Shown: piece by piece, positions 17,983-26,529 of the stretch
Layout of the letters: every line of letters begins with the position of its first letter
How positions within the stretch are numbered: position 1 is the stretch's first letter
Source of the DNA: Paucibacter sp. KBW04
GTDB taxonomy: Bacteria; Pseudomonadota; Gammaproteobacteria; Burkholderiales; Burkholderiaceae_C
Direction: 5' to 3'
Assembly (NCBI RefSeq): GCF_003852425.1
Contig: NZ_QAJN01000003.1
Span: forward strand, 1 to 64,000
DNA length: 64,000 bases
Made by a program: the position numbers and the translations under genes
Notes under the pieces: generated by a model
What the model saw: the letters and a program-made list of their open reading frames with translations, nothing else
Database searches by the model: none
Told to the model about the DNA's origin: nothing

Positions 17983-19647
17983 TTACTTGATCGGCTTGAA
18001 GCGCATGCGCTTGGGGCGTGCACCTTCTTCACCCAGGCGCTTCTTCTTGTCGGCTTCGTACTCGTGGAAGTTGCCGTCGAAGAAGAACCACTGCGAATTG
18101 CCTTCGCAAGCCAGGATGTGGGTGCAGATGCGGTCCAGGAACCAGCGATCATGGGAGATCACCATGGCCGAGCCGGCGAACTCCAGCAGCGCTTCTTCCA
18201 GCGCGCGCAGGGTTTCGACGTCCAAGTCGTTCGAGGGTTCGTCAAGCATCAGGACGTTGCCGCCCTGAGCCAAGGTCTTGGCCAGATGCAGACGACCGCG
18301 CTCACCACCCGACAAGCTGCCCACCAGCTTTTGCTGGTCATTGCCCTTGAAGTTGAAGCGGCCCAGATAGGCGCGGCTGGGCATCACAAACTTGCCCACC
18401 GTGATGTTGTCAAGGCCGCCGGAGACGTCTTGCCAGACGGTCTTGTCGGCTTCGAGGTTCTCGCGGCTTTGATCCACAAACGCCATCTTGGCGGTCTTGC
18501 CGATCTTGACGGTGCCGCTGTCCGGCTGTTCCACACCTTGCAGCATGCGGAACAGGGTCGACTTACCGGCACCGTTGGGGCCGATGATGCCGACGATGGC
18601 GCCGGCCGGCACCTTGAAGCTGAGGTTGTCGATCAGCACGCGATCGCCAAAGCTCTTGCTGACGTTCTCGAACTCGATCACTTCGTTCCCCAAGCGCTCG
18701 GCCACGGGGATGAAGATTTCGTTCGTCACATTGCGCTGCTGGTACTCAACATCGCTCAGCTCTTCGAAGCGAGCCAGACGCGCCTTGCTCTTGGCTTGAC
18801 GGCCCTTGGCATTGGAGCGCACCCACTTCAGCTCTTCCTTCATGGCCTTGGTGCGAGCGTCTTCGGTCTTTTGCTCCTGTTCCAGGCGGCGTTCCTTCTG
18901 GTCCAGCCAGTCGGTGTAATTGCCCTTCCAGGGAATGCCGTGGCCGCGGTCCAGCTCCAGAATCCACTCGGCCGCGTTGTCCAGGAAGTAGCGATCGTGG
19001 GTGATGGCCACCACGGTGCCAGGGAAGCGCTGCAGGAACTGCTCCAGCCACTCGACCGATTCGGCGTCCAAGTGGTTGGTGGGCTCGTCGAGCAGCAACA
19101 TATCGGGCTTGCTCAGCAGCAGGCGGCACAGGGCCACACGGCGCTTTTCACCGCCGGAGAGCACACCGATGACGGCGTCCCAGGGCGGCAAGTTCAGGGC
19201 GTCGGCCGCCAGTTCCAATTGCAGATCGGTGTTCTCGGAGCCCGCCGCGGCGATGATGGATTCCAGCTCGCCTTGCTCGGCAGCCAGGGCGTCGAAGTCG
19301 GCATCCGGCTCGGCATAGGCCGCGTAGACCTCGTCCAAGCGCTTCTTGGCCGCCAGCACGCCGCCAATGCCCTCTTCCACCGCTTCGCGCACGGTCTGCT
19401 CCGGGTTGAGCTGCGGCTCTTGCGGCAGATAGCCGATCTTGATGCCAGGCATGGCGATGGCTTCGCCTTCGTACTCCTTGTCCACGCCGGCCATGATCTT
19501 CAGCACGGTGGACTTGCCCGAACCGTTGACGCCCAGCACGCCGATCTTGGCGCCCGGGAAGAAGGACAGGGAGATGTCCTTCAGGATGTGGCGTTTGGGA
19601 GGAACCGTCTTGTTCAGACGATTCATGGAATAGACGTATTGCGCCAT
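17983..19647 (-). CDS. ettA: Energy-dependent translational throttle protein EttA (ABC-F)
   Basis: The 554-residue ABC-F ATPase (E. coli 555) begins MAQYVYSMNRLNKTVPPKR, the EttA N-terminus. It carries two ATPase domains (GVNGSGKST / LSGGEKRR and GPNGAGKST / LSGGERGR) joined by the charged P-site tRNA interaction linker with GNYTDWLDQKERRLEQEQK. EttA binds the ribosomal E site and slows entry into elongation when ATP is low. No membrane segments are present. The ATG at 19647 fixes the family start; the frame stays open upstream. Confidence 0.96.
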   Translation of the reverse strand: MAQYVYSMNRLNKTVPPKRHILKDISLSFFPGAKIGVLGVNGSGKSTVLKIMAGVDKEYEGEAIAMPGIKIGYLPQEPQLNPEQTVREAVEEGIGGVLAAKKRLDEVYAAYAEPDADFDALAAEQGELESIIAAAGSENTDLQLELAADALNLPPWDAVIGVLSGGEKRRVALCRLLLSKPDMLLLDEPTNHLDAESVEWLEQFLQRFPGTVVAITHDRYFLDNAAEWILELDRGHGIPWKGNYTDWLDQKERRLEQEQKTEDARTKAMKEELKWVRSNAKGRQAKSKARLARFEELSDVEYQQRNVTNEIFIPVAERLGNEVIEFENVSKSFGDRVLIDNLSFKVPAGAIVGIIGPNGAGKSTLFRMLQGVEQPDSGTVKIGKTAKMAFVDQSRENLEADKTVWQDVSGGLDNITVGKFVMPSRAYLGRFNFKGNDQQKLVGSLSGGERGRLHLAKTLAQGGNVLMLDEPSNDLDVETLRALEEALLEFAGSAMVISHDRWFLDRICTHILACEGNSQWFFFDGNFHEYEADKKKRLGEEGARPKRMRFKPIK

Positions 19648-19951
19648 GAGGATGAGCTTCCTGGAGAAAAGCGTTGGGTTATGCAGGCTGCGAGCGGCTT
19701 CGGTCAAACAACAAGCGAAAGCCATTCGCCGCGCTCGGCGCTGGGCCCCGGATCGAATCGGGCCGGGCGGAACGCGAAGAGCGCTATTGTCGCAGCTTCA
19801 GCGCCCCGCCCTCGCCCTTCTATGGCGGCCGACCCACAAGCGCCCACAAACTACGGGCAATTCAGGCAAACCCTTCCCTTGTTCACAGGTGTTTGACGCC
19901 GTCCCGGCCTCGCACAATTCCTGGCCAAAGAAGCCTGAGGGAACTCAAAGC
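19648..19951. other. Intergenic region between ettA and the PEP-CTERM gene
   Basis: This 304-base gap separates divergent genes. I see no RNA gene or convincing small ORF. TTGACG at 19893-19898 is a fair -35 match for the PEP-CTERM gene, but no good -10 follows at 16-18 bases. GAGG at 19937-19940 is a weak ribosome-site match about 11 bases before the ATG at 19952. Confidence 0.5.
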
Positions 19952-20953
19952 ATGAAGCATCTTTCAAGAACCATTGGATTGTTCGGCCTGGGCCTGCTGA
20001 CGGCCTGCGCAGCCCTGGCGACGGACTACAAAATCACGCGCATTGACCCGAATGGCAGTACGTCAACAAACTTTCTTGACATCAACAATCTTGGCCAAAT
20101 CGTGGGTCAGTCGCTCGTTTCAGAACAAGATGAATACAGAGCCTTCATCTTGCAAAATGGGCAATACAGCTATTTGAACGGCCCCAGCGGAGCATTGGGC
20201 GTTGGAGCCTTCGGCATTAGCGATAACGGTGCCGTCGTAGGCAACTACTACACCAACCGAGACACTTCCAGCGGCAGCAACCTTCTAGGCCCCAGCCATG
20301 GCTTCATCTACGCTGGAGGGGCCTATACCACGATGGCCATTGAGGGGGCTTACAACACTCTATTGGGCGGAATCTCTCCCGACGGTCGCTACGTCTCCGG
20401 AACCTATGACTATGGAGATGCCGACGGTATTCAAGGCTCGCAGGGATTCATCTTTGATCGCCTCACCAACACGCGAACATTCGTGGGTGCCTACCAAGCA
20501 GGTGTGTATTCATCCCTTAGGGGCATCAACAATCTGGGGCAGGTGGCCGGTTGGGACTTGGTCGTCGACGCGGACGCCGGCACCTCCCGCCGCCAAGCCT
20601 TTTTGTACGACATCCACAGCGGCACGAGCACGCCGCTTGTGTTTTCCGGTCTGAGTCAAACCCGCCTGACCGATATCAATGACAACGGCCTCATGCTCGG
20701 CTATGCACGGGGAGCAAGCAGCCCATTGAATCCTTTTGTGGGCAGCCCCGGCAGCTTTCAAGAATTGCTCATTGAGGGTGCGAACATGACTTTCGGCGGC
20801 GGCATCAACAACGCCAATGATGTGGTCGGTTTCTACACCGACGCACTCGGCATCAACCACGGCTTCATCGCTACCACCGTCCCCGAACCCCAGACCTGGG
20901 CGCTGTTTCTGGCCGGGGCTGGCCTGTTGATGCGCCGCCGCCGGGCGCATTGA
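19952..20953 (+). CDS. PEP-CTERM sorting-domain protein with HAF-type repeats
   Basis: The 333-residue exported protein has a signal peptide (MKHLSRTIGLFGLGLLTACA) and about six HAF-type repeats, seen as INNLGQIVG, ISDNGAVVG, ISPDGRYVSG, INNLGQVAG, INDNGLMLG and INNANDVVG, spaced 40-60 residues. It ends with VPEPQTWALFLAGAGLLMRRRR. The tail is a PEP-CTERM signal (PEP motif, membrane helix, Arg cluster), which an exosortase (EpsH type) recognises at the inner membrane. The cargo is likely surface-exposed or part of the extracellular matrix. No exosortase is in the window. Confidence 0.88.
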   Translation: MKHLSRTIGLFGLGLLTACAALATDYKITRIDPNGSTSTNFLDINNLGQIVGQSLVSEQDEYRAFILQNGQYSYLNGPSGALGVGAFGISDNGAVVGNYYTNRDTSSGSNLLGPSHGFIYAGGAYTTMAIEGAYNTLLGGISPDGRYVSGTYDYGDADGIQGSQGFIFDRLTNTRTFVGAYQAGVYSSLRGINNLGQVAGWDLVVDADAGTSRRQAFLYDIHSGTSTPLVFSGLSQTRLTDINDNGLMLGYARGASSPLNPFVGSPGSFQELLIEGANMTFGGGINNANDVVGFYTDALGINHGFIATTVPEPQTWALFLAGAGLLMRRRRAH

Positions 20954-20999
20954 GAGTTTGCTCACGGAGACAGGCCGGGAGGCCGCTCTCTATGACGGC

Positions 21000-21005
21000 T
21001 ATAAT
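21000..21005 (+). promoter_or_regulatory. Candidate -10 box of rhlE
   Basis: A perfect TATAAT lies 47 bases after the PEP-CTERM stop and 143 bases before the rhlE ATG. No good -35 box is visible. Transcription would start at about 21012, just before the terminator hairpin at 21016. Confidence 0.5.
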
Positions 21006-21015
21006 CTGCGGCATT

Positions 21016-21052
21016 GCTGCGACTACCAGTCTTGTCGCGGCTTTATTTTTTT
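21016..21052 (+). terminator. Intrinsic terminator or attenuator in the rhlE leader
   Basis: GCTGCGAC (21016-21023) pairs fully with GTCGCGGC (21034-21041), with one G-U pair and a 10-base loop, and is followed by TTTATTTTTTT (21042-21052). It may end the PEP-CTERM transcript. However, it sits immediately downstream of a TATAAT box, so it may also cut short transcripts that start for rhlE. Confidence 0.75.
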
Positions 21053-21147
21053 GAGCCTCAAGCACGGTTCCTTCGCAGGCCCGAAGACTGGCGCAGCATC
21101 TTTGCCGCGCGGCCTTGCACCCATGAGTCGTGCTCAATAAGCAGTCA

Positions 21148-22656
21148 ATGACATTTGAATCCCTGGGCCTTGCCGCGCCCTTGCTGAAGGCCATCGCCGA
21201 CGCCGGCTATACCACTCCCACCCCCGTTCAAGCGCAAGCCATTCCCGCCGTTCTGAAGGGCGGCGATCTGATGGCGGGTGCCCAGACCGGCACCGGCAAG
21301 ACCGCCGGCTTCACCCTGCCCCTGCTGCACCTGCTGAGTCAGGGCGCGCCCGTCACCAACAAGCGTGGCAAGCCCGCCATCCGTGCCCTGGTGCTGACAC
21401 CTACCCGCGAGCTGGCCGCCCAGGTCGAGGAAAGCGTCAAAACCTATGGTAAATACCTGCCGCTCAAGAGCATGGTCATGTTCGGCGGCGTCGGTATGCA
21501 GCCGCAGATCAACCGCCTGCGCGACGGCGTGGACATCCTGGTGGCCACACCCGGCCGTCTGCTGGACCACGCACAGCAGGGCACGCTGGACCTGAGCCAG
21601 GTGCAGATCCTGGTGCTGGACGAAGCCGACCGCATGCTGGACATGGGCTTTGTGCATGACATCAAGAAGGTGCTGGCCTTGCTGCCCGCCAAGAAGCAGT
21701 CGCTCTTGTTCAGCGCCACTTTCAGCGATGACATCAAGAACTTGGCCGACCGCCTGCTGAACCAGCCCGCCCTGATCGAAGTGGCGCGACGCAACCAGAC
21801 CAATGAGTCGATTGCGCAAAAGGTTCACCCTGTCGGCCGCGACCGCAAGAAGGACCTGCTCTGCCATCTGATCAAAGAAGGCAACTGGCACCAGGTGCTG
21901 GTCTTCACCCGCATGAAGCATGGCGCCAACCGCCTGACCGACTATCTGAATGACCAGGGCATCAGCGCCATGGCCATCCACGGCAACAAGAGCCAAGGTG
22001 CCCGCACCAAGGCCCTGGCCGAGTTCAAGAGCGGCGATCTGCAGGTGCTGGTGGCCACCGATATTGCGGCGCGCGGCATCGACATCGATCAACTGCCCCA
22101 CGTCGTCAACTACGAGTTGCCCAATGTGCCGGAAGACTATGTGCACCGCATCGGCCGTACCGGCCGCGCCGGTGCCCAGGGCGAGGCGGTGTCCCTGGTC
22201 TGCGTGGACGAGAACGGCTTCCTGCGTGAGATCGAGAAGCTGATCAAGCGCGAGATCCCCAAGGAAATCGTGCCCGGCTTCGCACCCTCGCCCGACGAGC
22301 GTGCCGAGCCCATCGTGCTGGGCCGCATGATTTTGAACGGCAATGGCAGCCGCTCCGGCGGCGGCGGTGGCCGTGGCAATTCGCGCGGTGGCGCGGGTGG
22401 CGGCGGTCGCCCGGCCGCGGGCCGTGGCCCAAGCGGCGGCGGCCGACCCGGCCAAGGCGGCGGTGGTGGCGGCGAACAACGCGCGCCCCGACAAGCCGCG
22501 CCGCAAGGCCAGCGCTCGTCCTCCGGTACCGGTGGTGGTGGTAATGGCGGCGGCAATCGCTCCTCCGCCCCTCGCTCCGCAGCCGGCGGTGGCCGCAGCG
22601 GCGGTGGTGGCGGCGGCTTTGGCGGCGGTTCGCGCCTGACCAGCCCCAAGCGCTAA
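21148..22656 (+). CDS. rhlE: DEAD-box RNA helicase RhlE
   Basis: The 502-residue helicase has the Q motif and Walker [11 protein letters not shown], then [17 protein letters not shown], the DEAD box [16 protein letters not shown] (FSATFSD), and in the second domain [14 protein letters not shown] and [10 protein letters not shown]. The C-terminal 120 residues are a Gly/Arg/Ser low-complexity tail of the RGG type that binds RNA. RhlE remodels RNA in ribosome assembly and decay. The ATG at 21148 matches the family (MTFESLGL); a GTG at 21130 is the alternative. Confidence 0.93.
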   Translation: MTFESLGLAAPLLKAIADAGYTTPTPVQAQAIPAVLKGGDLMAGAQTGTGKTAGFTLPLLHLLSQGAPVTNKRGKPAIRALVLTPTRELAAQVEESVKTYGKYLPLKSMVMFGGVGMQPQINRLRDGVDILVATPGRLLDHAQQGTLDLSQVQILVLDEADRMLDMGFVHDIKKVLALLPAKKQSLLFSATFSDDIKNLADRLLNQPALIEVARRNQTNESIAQKVHPVGRDRKKDLLCHLIKEGNWHQVLVFTRMKHGANRLTDYLNDQGISAMAIHGNKSQGARTKALAEFKSGDLQVLVATDIAARGIDIDQLPHVVNYELPNVPEDYVHRIGRTGRAGAQGEAVSLVCVDENGFLREIEKLIKREIPKEIVPGFAPSPDERAEPIVLGRMILNGNGSRSGGGGGRGNSRGGAGGGGRPAAGRGPSGGGRPGQGGGGGGEQRAPRQAAPQGQRSSSGTGGGGNGGGNRSSAPRSAAGGGRSGGGGGGFGGGSRLTSPKR

Positions 22657-22707
22657 GCCCCGGCCTGCAAGGTCGCACTGCCTTGCAGCGCGGCCTCAAC
22701 AGCCCTC

Positions 22708-22751
22708 AACCCAGCCCTGCGATGTCATCGTGCGGCTGGGTTTTGTTTTTT
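22708..22751 (+). terminator. Intrinsic terminator after rhlE
   Basis: AACCCAGCC (22708-22716) pairs with GGCTGGGTT (22734-22742), followed by a T-rich run to 22751. The loop is 17 bases. Confidence 0.85.
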
Positions 22752-22781
22752 GGCCCAGCTCGGCGTTTTGCCCATGGTGTT

Positions 22782-22787
22782 TAGGAT
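22782..22787 (+). promoter_or_regulatory. TAGGAT -10-like box directly before a start codon
   Basis: TAGGAT ends 6 bases before the ATG at 22794, and no Shine-Dalgarno site lies between. If this is the -10 box, transcription begins at or next to the A of the start codon. No clear -35 box is seen. Confidence 0.4.
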
Positions 22788-22793
22788 GCCCGT

Positions 22794-23495
22794 ATGAACC
22801 AAGCGACCCGATTCTTGCCCTCGATCTGGATTGCCGGAGGCACCGGCCTCATCGGCCACGAGTTGCTGGGCCTGGCACTCGCCGAGCCGCAAACCCGCGC
22901 CGTCCACGCCCTGCTGCGCCGCGCAGCACCCGACCTGCCCCAAGACCCACGGCTGCACTTGCACCAGGTGGATTTCAAAGCCGCGAGCCTGAACGCACAG
23001 CCTGCCTTGCCGTCAGCCGACGCGCTCTTCATCGCGCTGGGCACCACCATTCGCCAAGCCGGATCAAAAGACGCGTTTCGAGCCCTCGATCTGCAAGCCG
23101 TGCTGCATGTCGCTCAAGCTGCCAAGGCTGCGGGCCTGCGGCGCTGCGCCGTCGTCTCGGCCCTGGGCGCCGACCCCGACTCCAAGGTGTTCTACAACCA
23201 GGTCAAGGGTGAGATGGAAGCGGCCCTCAGCAGCCTCGGTTTCGAGCGCCTGCTGATCGCCCGCCCCTCCTTGTTGATCGGGGACAGGCAAGCCCTGGGC
23301 CAGCCCGCCAGGCCCGGCGAGCAATGGGGCGAGCGGCTCAGCCGCCCCTTGCTGCCGCTGATCCCGGCGCGCTGGCGGCCGATTGAAGCCAGGCTGGTGG
23401 CGCGCGCCCTGTGGCGGGGCCTGGCCCAACAAGGGCAAGGCCTCAGCATTTTGGAATCGGATCAACTCCGCCAACTGGGCTCAGCGCCACGATGA
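22794..23495 (+). CDS. NAD(P)-binding Rossmann-fold protein (HTATIP2/YwnB-like)
   Basis: The 233-residue protein has the N-terminal nucleotide motif IWIAGGTGLIGHELL, then FIALGTTIRQAGSKDAFRALD and VVSALGADPDSKVFYNQVKGEME with a Tyr-x3-Lys pair, then RLLIARPSLLIGDR. This matches small atypical short-chain dehydrogenase-like proteins related to HTATIP2. The substrate is unknown. It follows the rhlE terminator, has no ribosome site, and overlaps the DUF4010 gene by ATGA (23492-23495), so the two are coupled. Confidence 0.8.
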   Translation: MNQATRFLPSIWIAGGTGLIGHELLGLALAEPQTRAVHALLRRAAPDLPQDPRLHLHQVDFKAASLNAQPALPSADALFIALGTTIRQAGSKDAFRALDLQAVLHVAQAAKAAGLRRCAVVSALGADPDSKVFYNQVKGEMEAALSSLGFERLLIARPSLLIGDRQALGQPARPGEQWGERLSRPLLPLIPARWRPIEARLVARALWRGLAQQGQGLSILESDQLRQLGSAPR

Positions 23496-24409
23496 GGCAA
23501 AGGTGGCGGACCGCCTTTCTCTCAGGCCTGCGCCGGCCACGCGCCTGGCTGAGCCCGCAAGAGTGGCGCGACGGCCTGCTGCTGGCCGTCCTCGCCCTGA
23601 TCATCCTGCCCCTCAGCCCTGCCGAGCCTCTGCCATGGCTGGCCGGCTTGCGAATCAAGGCCCTCCTCGGCCTGCTGGTCTTGCTGCTGGGCTTGCAGAC
23701 CCTGGGCTATATCGCGCTCAGGCTGCTGGGCGCCCGCACCGGCCTGGCGCTGGCCGGCCTGATGTCGGGCCTGATCTCCAGCACCGCCACCATCGCCAGC
23801 ATGGGCCAGCGCGCGCGGGCCGAGCCCAGCTTGTTCTGGGCCTGCTGCGCGGGCGCGGTCATGTCCACCGCCGCCACCTGGTTGCAAGCCAGCCTCATGC
23901 TGCTGACCCTGGCCCCTCAAGCCGCACGCGCCTTCTTGCCCATCAGCGCGCTGGGCCTGGTGCTGGCGGGCAGCGCGGGCATGGCCTTGGCGGCACGCGC
24001 CAAACGCGCGGGGCCAGCAGCGCAGGCGCCGGCGGCCTCGAGCGAATCGGCCAGACAAGGCCCCTTGCGTTTGAAAGAAGCCGCGCTGATCGCCGTGATG
24101 CTCAGTGCCGTCACCCTCTTGGTCAGCTGGGCGCAGAGCCAGTTTGGCCAGACCGGCCTCTACGCCTCCATCGCTCTGGCCGCCTTGGCGGACGCGCATG
24201 CCCCCGTCGCCTCCCTCGCCGGCTTGTACAGCGAGGGTCAGATCAACACCCACCAGGTGGCGCAAGGCGTGATGCTCGCCATCGCCTGCAACAGCCTGAC
24301 TCGCTGCCTCACCGCCTGGCTGGCCGGGGGCCTGCGCTACGCCCTCATCGTCGCCAGCGTGCTGAGCATTTGTCTGCTGCTCACCAGCCTCTTGCTCTTC
24401 AGCGTCTGA
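23492..24409 (+). CDS. DUF4010 family membrane protein
   Basis: The 305-residue protein has about eight membrane segments. It includes GLMSGLISSTATIASMGQRA, LKEAALIAVMLSAVTLLVSW and GLYASIALAALADAHAPVAS, patterns of the DUF4010 domain. In many proteins this domain follows an MgtC/SapB N-terminal domain; that part is absent here. The function is not known. It overlaps the previous gene by 4 bases and is followed after 15 bases by mnmC. Confidence 0.75.
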   Translation: MRQRWRTAFLSGLRRPRAWLSPQEWRDGLLLAVLALIILPLSPAEPLPWLAGLRIKALLGLLVLLLGLQTLGYIALRLLGARTGLALAGLMSGLISSTATIASMGQRARAEPSLFWACCAGAVMSTAATWLQASLMLLTLAPQAARAFLPISALGLVLAGSAGMALAARAKRAGPAAQAPAASSESARQGPLRLKEAALIAVMLSAVTLLVSWAQSQFGQTGLYASIALAALADAHAPVASLAGLYSEGQINTHQVAQGVMLAIACNSLTRCLTAWLAGGLRYALIVASVLSICLLLTSLLLFSV

Positions 24410-24424
24410 ACCTTTTCTTGCCGG

Positions 24425-26341
24425 ATGAAAACCCAGCCCATTGCCCCCGCTCAGATCGACTTCTCCGACCCCGCCGCCCCGAGTGCCCCGGCCTTCCAAG
24501 ACGTCTATCACAGCCGCGCCGGCGCCCTGGAGCAAGCCCGCCATGTCTTTCTGGGCGGCAATGGCCTGCCCGAGCGCTGGGCGCAAAAGCCCCGCTTCGT
24601 CATCCTGGAGACTGGCTTTGGCCTGGGCAGCAACTTCCTCGCCACCTGGCAGGCCTGGCGGCAGGACACGCAGCGCTGCCAGACCCTGATTTTCATCAGC
24701 ATCGAAAAACACCCGCTGCGCAAAGAGGATCTGGCCCAGGTCCAGCGGCCCGACACGCTGGCGGATCTGGCCCAGCAATTGCACGCGGCCTGGCCACCGC
24801 TCACACCCAATCTGCATCGCCTCGCCTTCGAGGGCGGCCGGGTGCAGCTCTTGCTGGCCTTTGGCGATGTGCATCTGTGGATGCGCGAGCTGGTGGCCGA
24901 GGTCGATGCCTTCTATCTGGACGGCTTCAAGCCCGCCAGCAATGCCGAGATGTGGGACGGCCATGTGCTCAAGGCCCTGGGCCGGCGCGCCGCTGCTGGC
25001 GCCACCGCCGCCAGCTGGAGCGTGGCGCCGCAGCTGCGCGAAGGCCTGATGGCCGCGGGCTTCAGCCAGGAGCGACAGCGCGGCTTTGCCAACAAGGGTG
25101 GCATGTGTGTGGCGCGTTATGAACCGCGCCACCAAGCCCAGAAGCCCGCCGGCCGCGAGGCGCTCGCACCCAAAGCCAAGCACGCCCTGATCCTGGGCGC
25201 CGGCCTGGCCGGTGCCGCCTGCGCCTGGGCCCTGACGGCCCAGGGCATCAAAAGCACTTTGATCGACGCCCGCCCCGGCCCGGCCCAGGCCGCCTCGGGC
25301 AATCCCGGTGGCCTCTACCACGGCACACTCAACCCGGACGACGGCCTGCACGCCCGCTTCAACCGCGCGGCAGCCCTCGCCACCGCCGAGACCTTGCGTA
25401 GCCTGCCCGCCCTGCCCTGGCGGCAACAAGGCTTGCTGCGCCTGGAGCAAGCGCGCGAGCTGGCCCAGATGCAGGCCCTGCTGCAGCGCCAGGGCCTGCC
25501 ACCCGACTATGTGCAGGCCTTGAGCCAAGGCGAGGCTGCCGCCTTGTCCGGCCTGGCATTGCCCGGCCCGGCCTGGTTCTATCCAAGCGGCGGGGCCTTG
25601 CCGCCCCCGGCCTACGCCCAGGCCTTGCTGCAGGCCGCCGGGTCGGCGGTCAGTACGCAATTCAACTGCCGAGTCGCACGCATTGAATCGATAGGGGCTA
25701 ACTGGCGGCTGTGGGACGAGGCCGAGCACCTGATCGCCGAGACCGACTTGCTGGTGCTGGCCGGCGGGCATGAGGGTCAGGTCTTGCTTGCGCAGCTGGA
25801 CTCAGGCCTGGCCGCGCGGCTGTCGGTCATGCGAGGCCAACTCAGCCATCTGAGCCCGGCCGGGCCCCGCCCCAAGCTCCCCGTGGCGGGCCTGGGTTAT
25901 GCCATCGCCGATCGCGAGCAAGGCCTGTGGTGTGGCGCCACCAGCCAGATGGATGACGGCGAGCCCCAGCTGCGCAGCGCCGATCACGAGCGCAATCTGG
26001 CGCAATGGCTGAGCCTCAGTTCACAAGCGGGCACGGCCGCCGAGCTGCTGCCGCAGATCCAGGGCGGTCGCGTCGGCTGGCGCTTGGCCACGCCGGACCG
26101 CCTGCCCTTGGTGGGCGGCCTGCCCCTGCCGGGCTACGCGGGCCGGCAGGACCAGACCCGCTTCATCCCAAGGCGGCCCGGCCTGGCCTTGTGCACAGCC
26201 ATGGGATCGCGTGGCATCGCCTGGGCCGCCCTCTGCGCCCAGGTGCTGGCGGCGCAAGTCAGTGGCGCACCGATTCCGCTGGAAGCCAGCTTGCTGGACG
26301 CCGTCGATCCGGCACGTTTTGTCATGCGGGAACAACGTTAG
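24425..26341 (+). CDS. mnmC: Bifunctional tRNA 5-methylaminomethyl-2-thiouridine biosynthesis protein MnmC
   Basis: The 638-residue fusion has an N-terminal SAM-dependent methyltransferase (about 1-240; ILETGFGLGSNFLATWQAW, then VDAFYLDGFKPASNAEMW) and a C-terminal FAD oxidoreductase (ALILGAGLAGAACAWAL, about 255 onward, to TAMGSRGIAWA near the end). It converts cmnm5s2U to mnm5s2U at the wobble position of certain tRNAs: the FAD part removes the carboxymethyl group and the other part methylates. Both halves look intact. Length is close to E. coli MnmC (668). Confidence 0.94.
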   Translation: MKTQPIAPAQIDFSDPAAPSAPAFQDVYHSRAGALEQARHVFLGGNGLPERWAQKPRFVILETGFGLGSNFLATWQAWRQDTQRCQTLIFISIEKHPLRKEDLAQVQRPDTLADLAQQLHAAWPPLTPNLHRLAFEGGRVQLLLAFGDVHLWMRELVAEVDAFYLDGFKPASNAEMWDGHVLKALGRRAAAGATAASWSVAPQLREGLMAAGFSQERQRGFANKGGMCVARYEPRHQAQKPAGREALAPKAKHALILGAGLAGAACAWALTAQGIKSTLIDARPGPAQAASGNPGGLYHGTLNPDDGLHARFNRAAALATAETLRSLPALPWRQQGLLRLEQARELAQMQALLQRQGLPPDYVQALSQGEAAALSGLALPGPAWFYPSGGALPPPAYAQALLQAAGSAVSTQFNCRVARIESIGANWRLWDEAEHLIAETDLLVLAGGHEGQVLLAQLDSGLAARLSVMRGQLSHLSPAGPRPKLPVAGLGYAIADREQGLWCGATSQMDDGEPQLRSADHERNLAQWLSLSSQAGTAAELLPQIQGGRVGWRLATPDRLPLVGGLPLPGYAGRQDQTRFIPRRPGLALCTAMGSRGIAWAALCAQVLAAQVSGAPIPLEASLLDAVDPARFVMREQR

Positions 26342-26529
26342 TGCTGGATTTCCCCAGGGGTTGAGCGGGGCGCTTGTCCCCTGAATGTGTTGCTTTGTAA
26401 AGGATCAGGGAAACACTGGATGCGGGCTCTTGTGCGAACAGCGGACATTCGTGGCTTCGCCAAGGTTGCCCCTCTACTCCGGGGGTTGACCGCAGGCGAA
26501 TCCACCACCCGCAACCCGGAGATTTTCGA

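Noticed and set aside
22340-22640. Repetitive GGC/GGT tract as a possible repeat array or CRISPR
   Set aside because: It codes the Gly/Arg-rich tail of RhlE in frame, with no constant repeat-spacer pattern.
23522-25771. Long minus-strand open frame opposite the DUF4010 and mnmC genes
   Set aside because: Low-complexity Gly/Gln/Ala/His translation typical of antisense frames; the plus-strand products are recognised.
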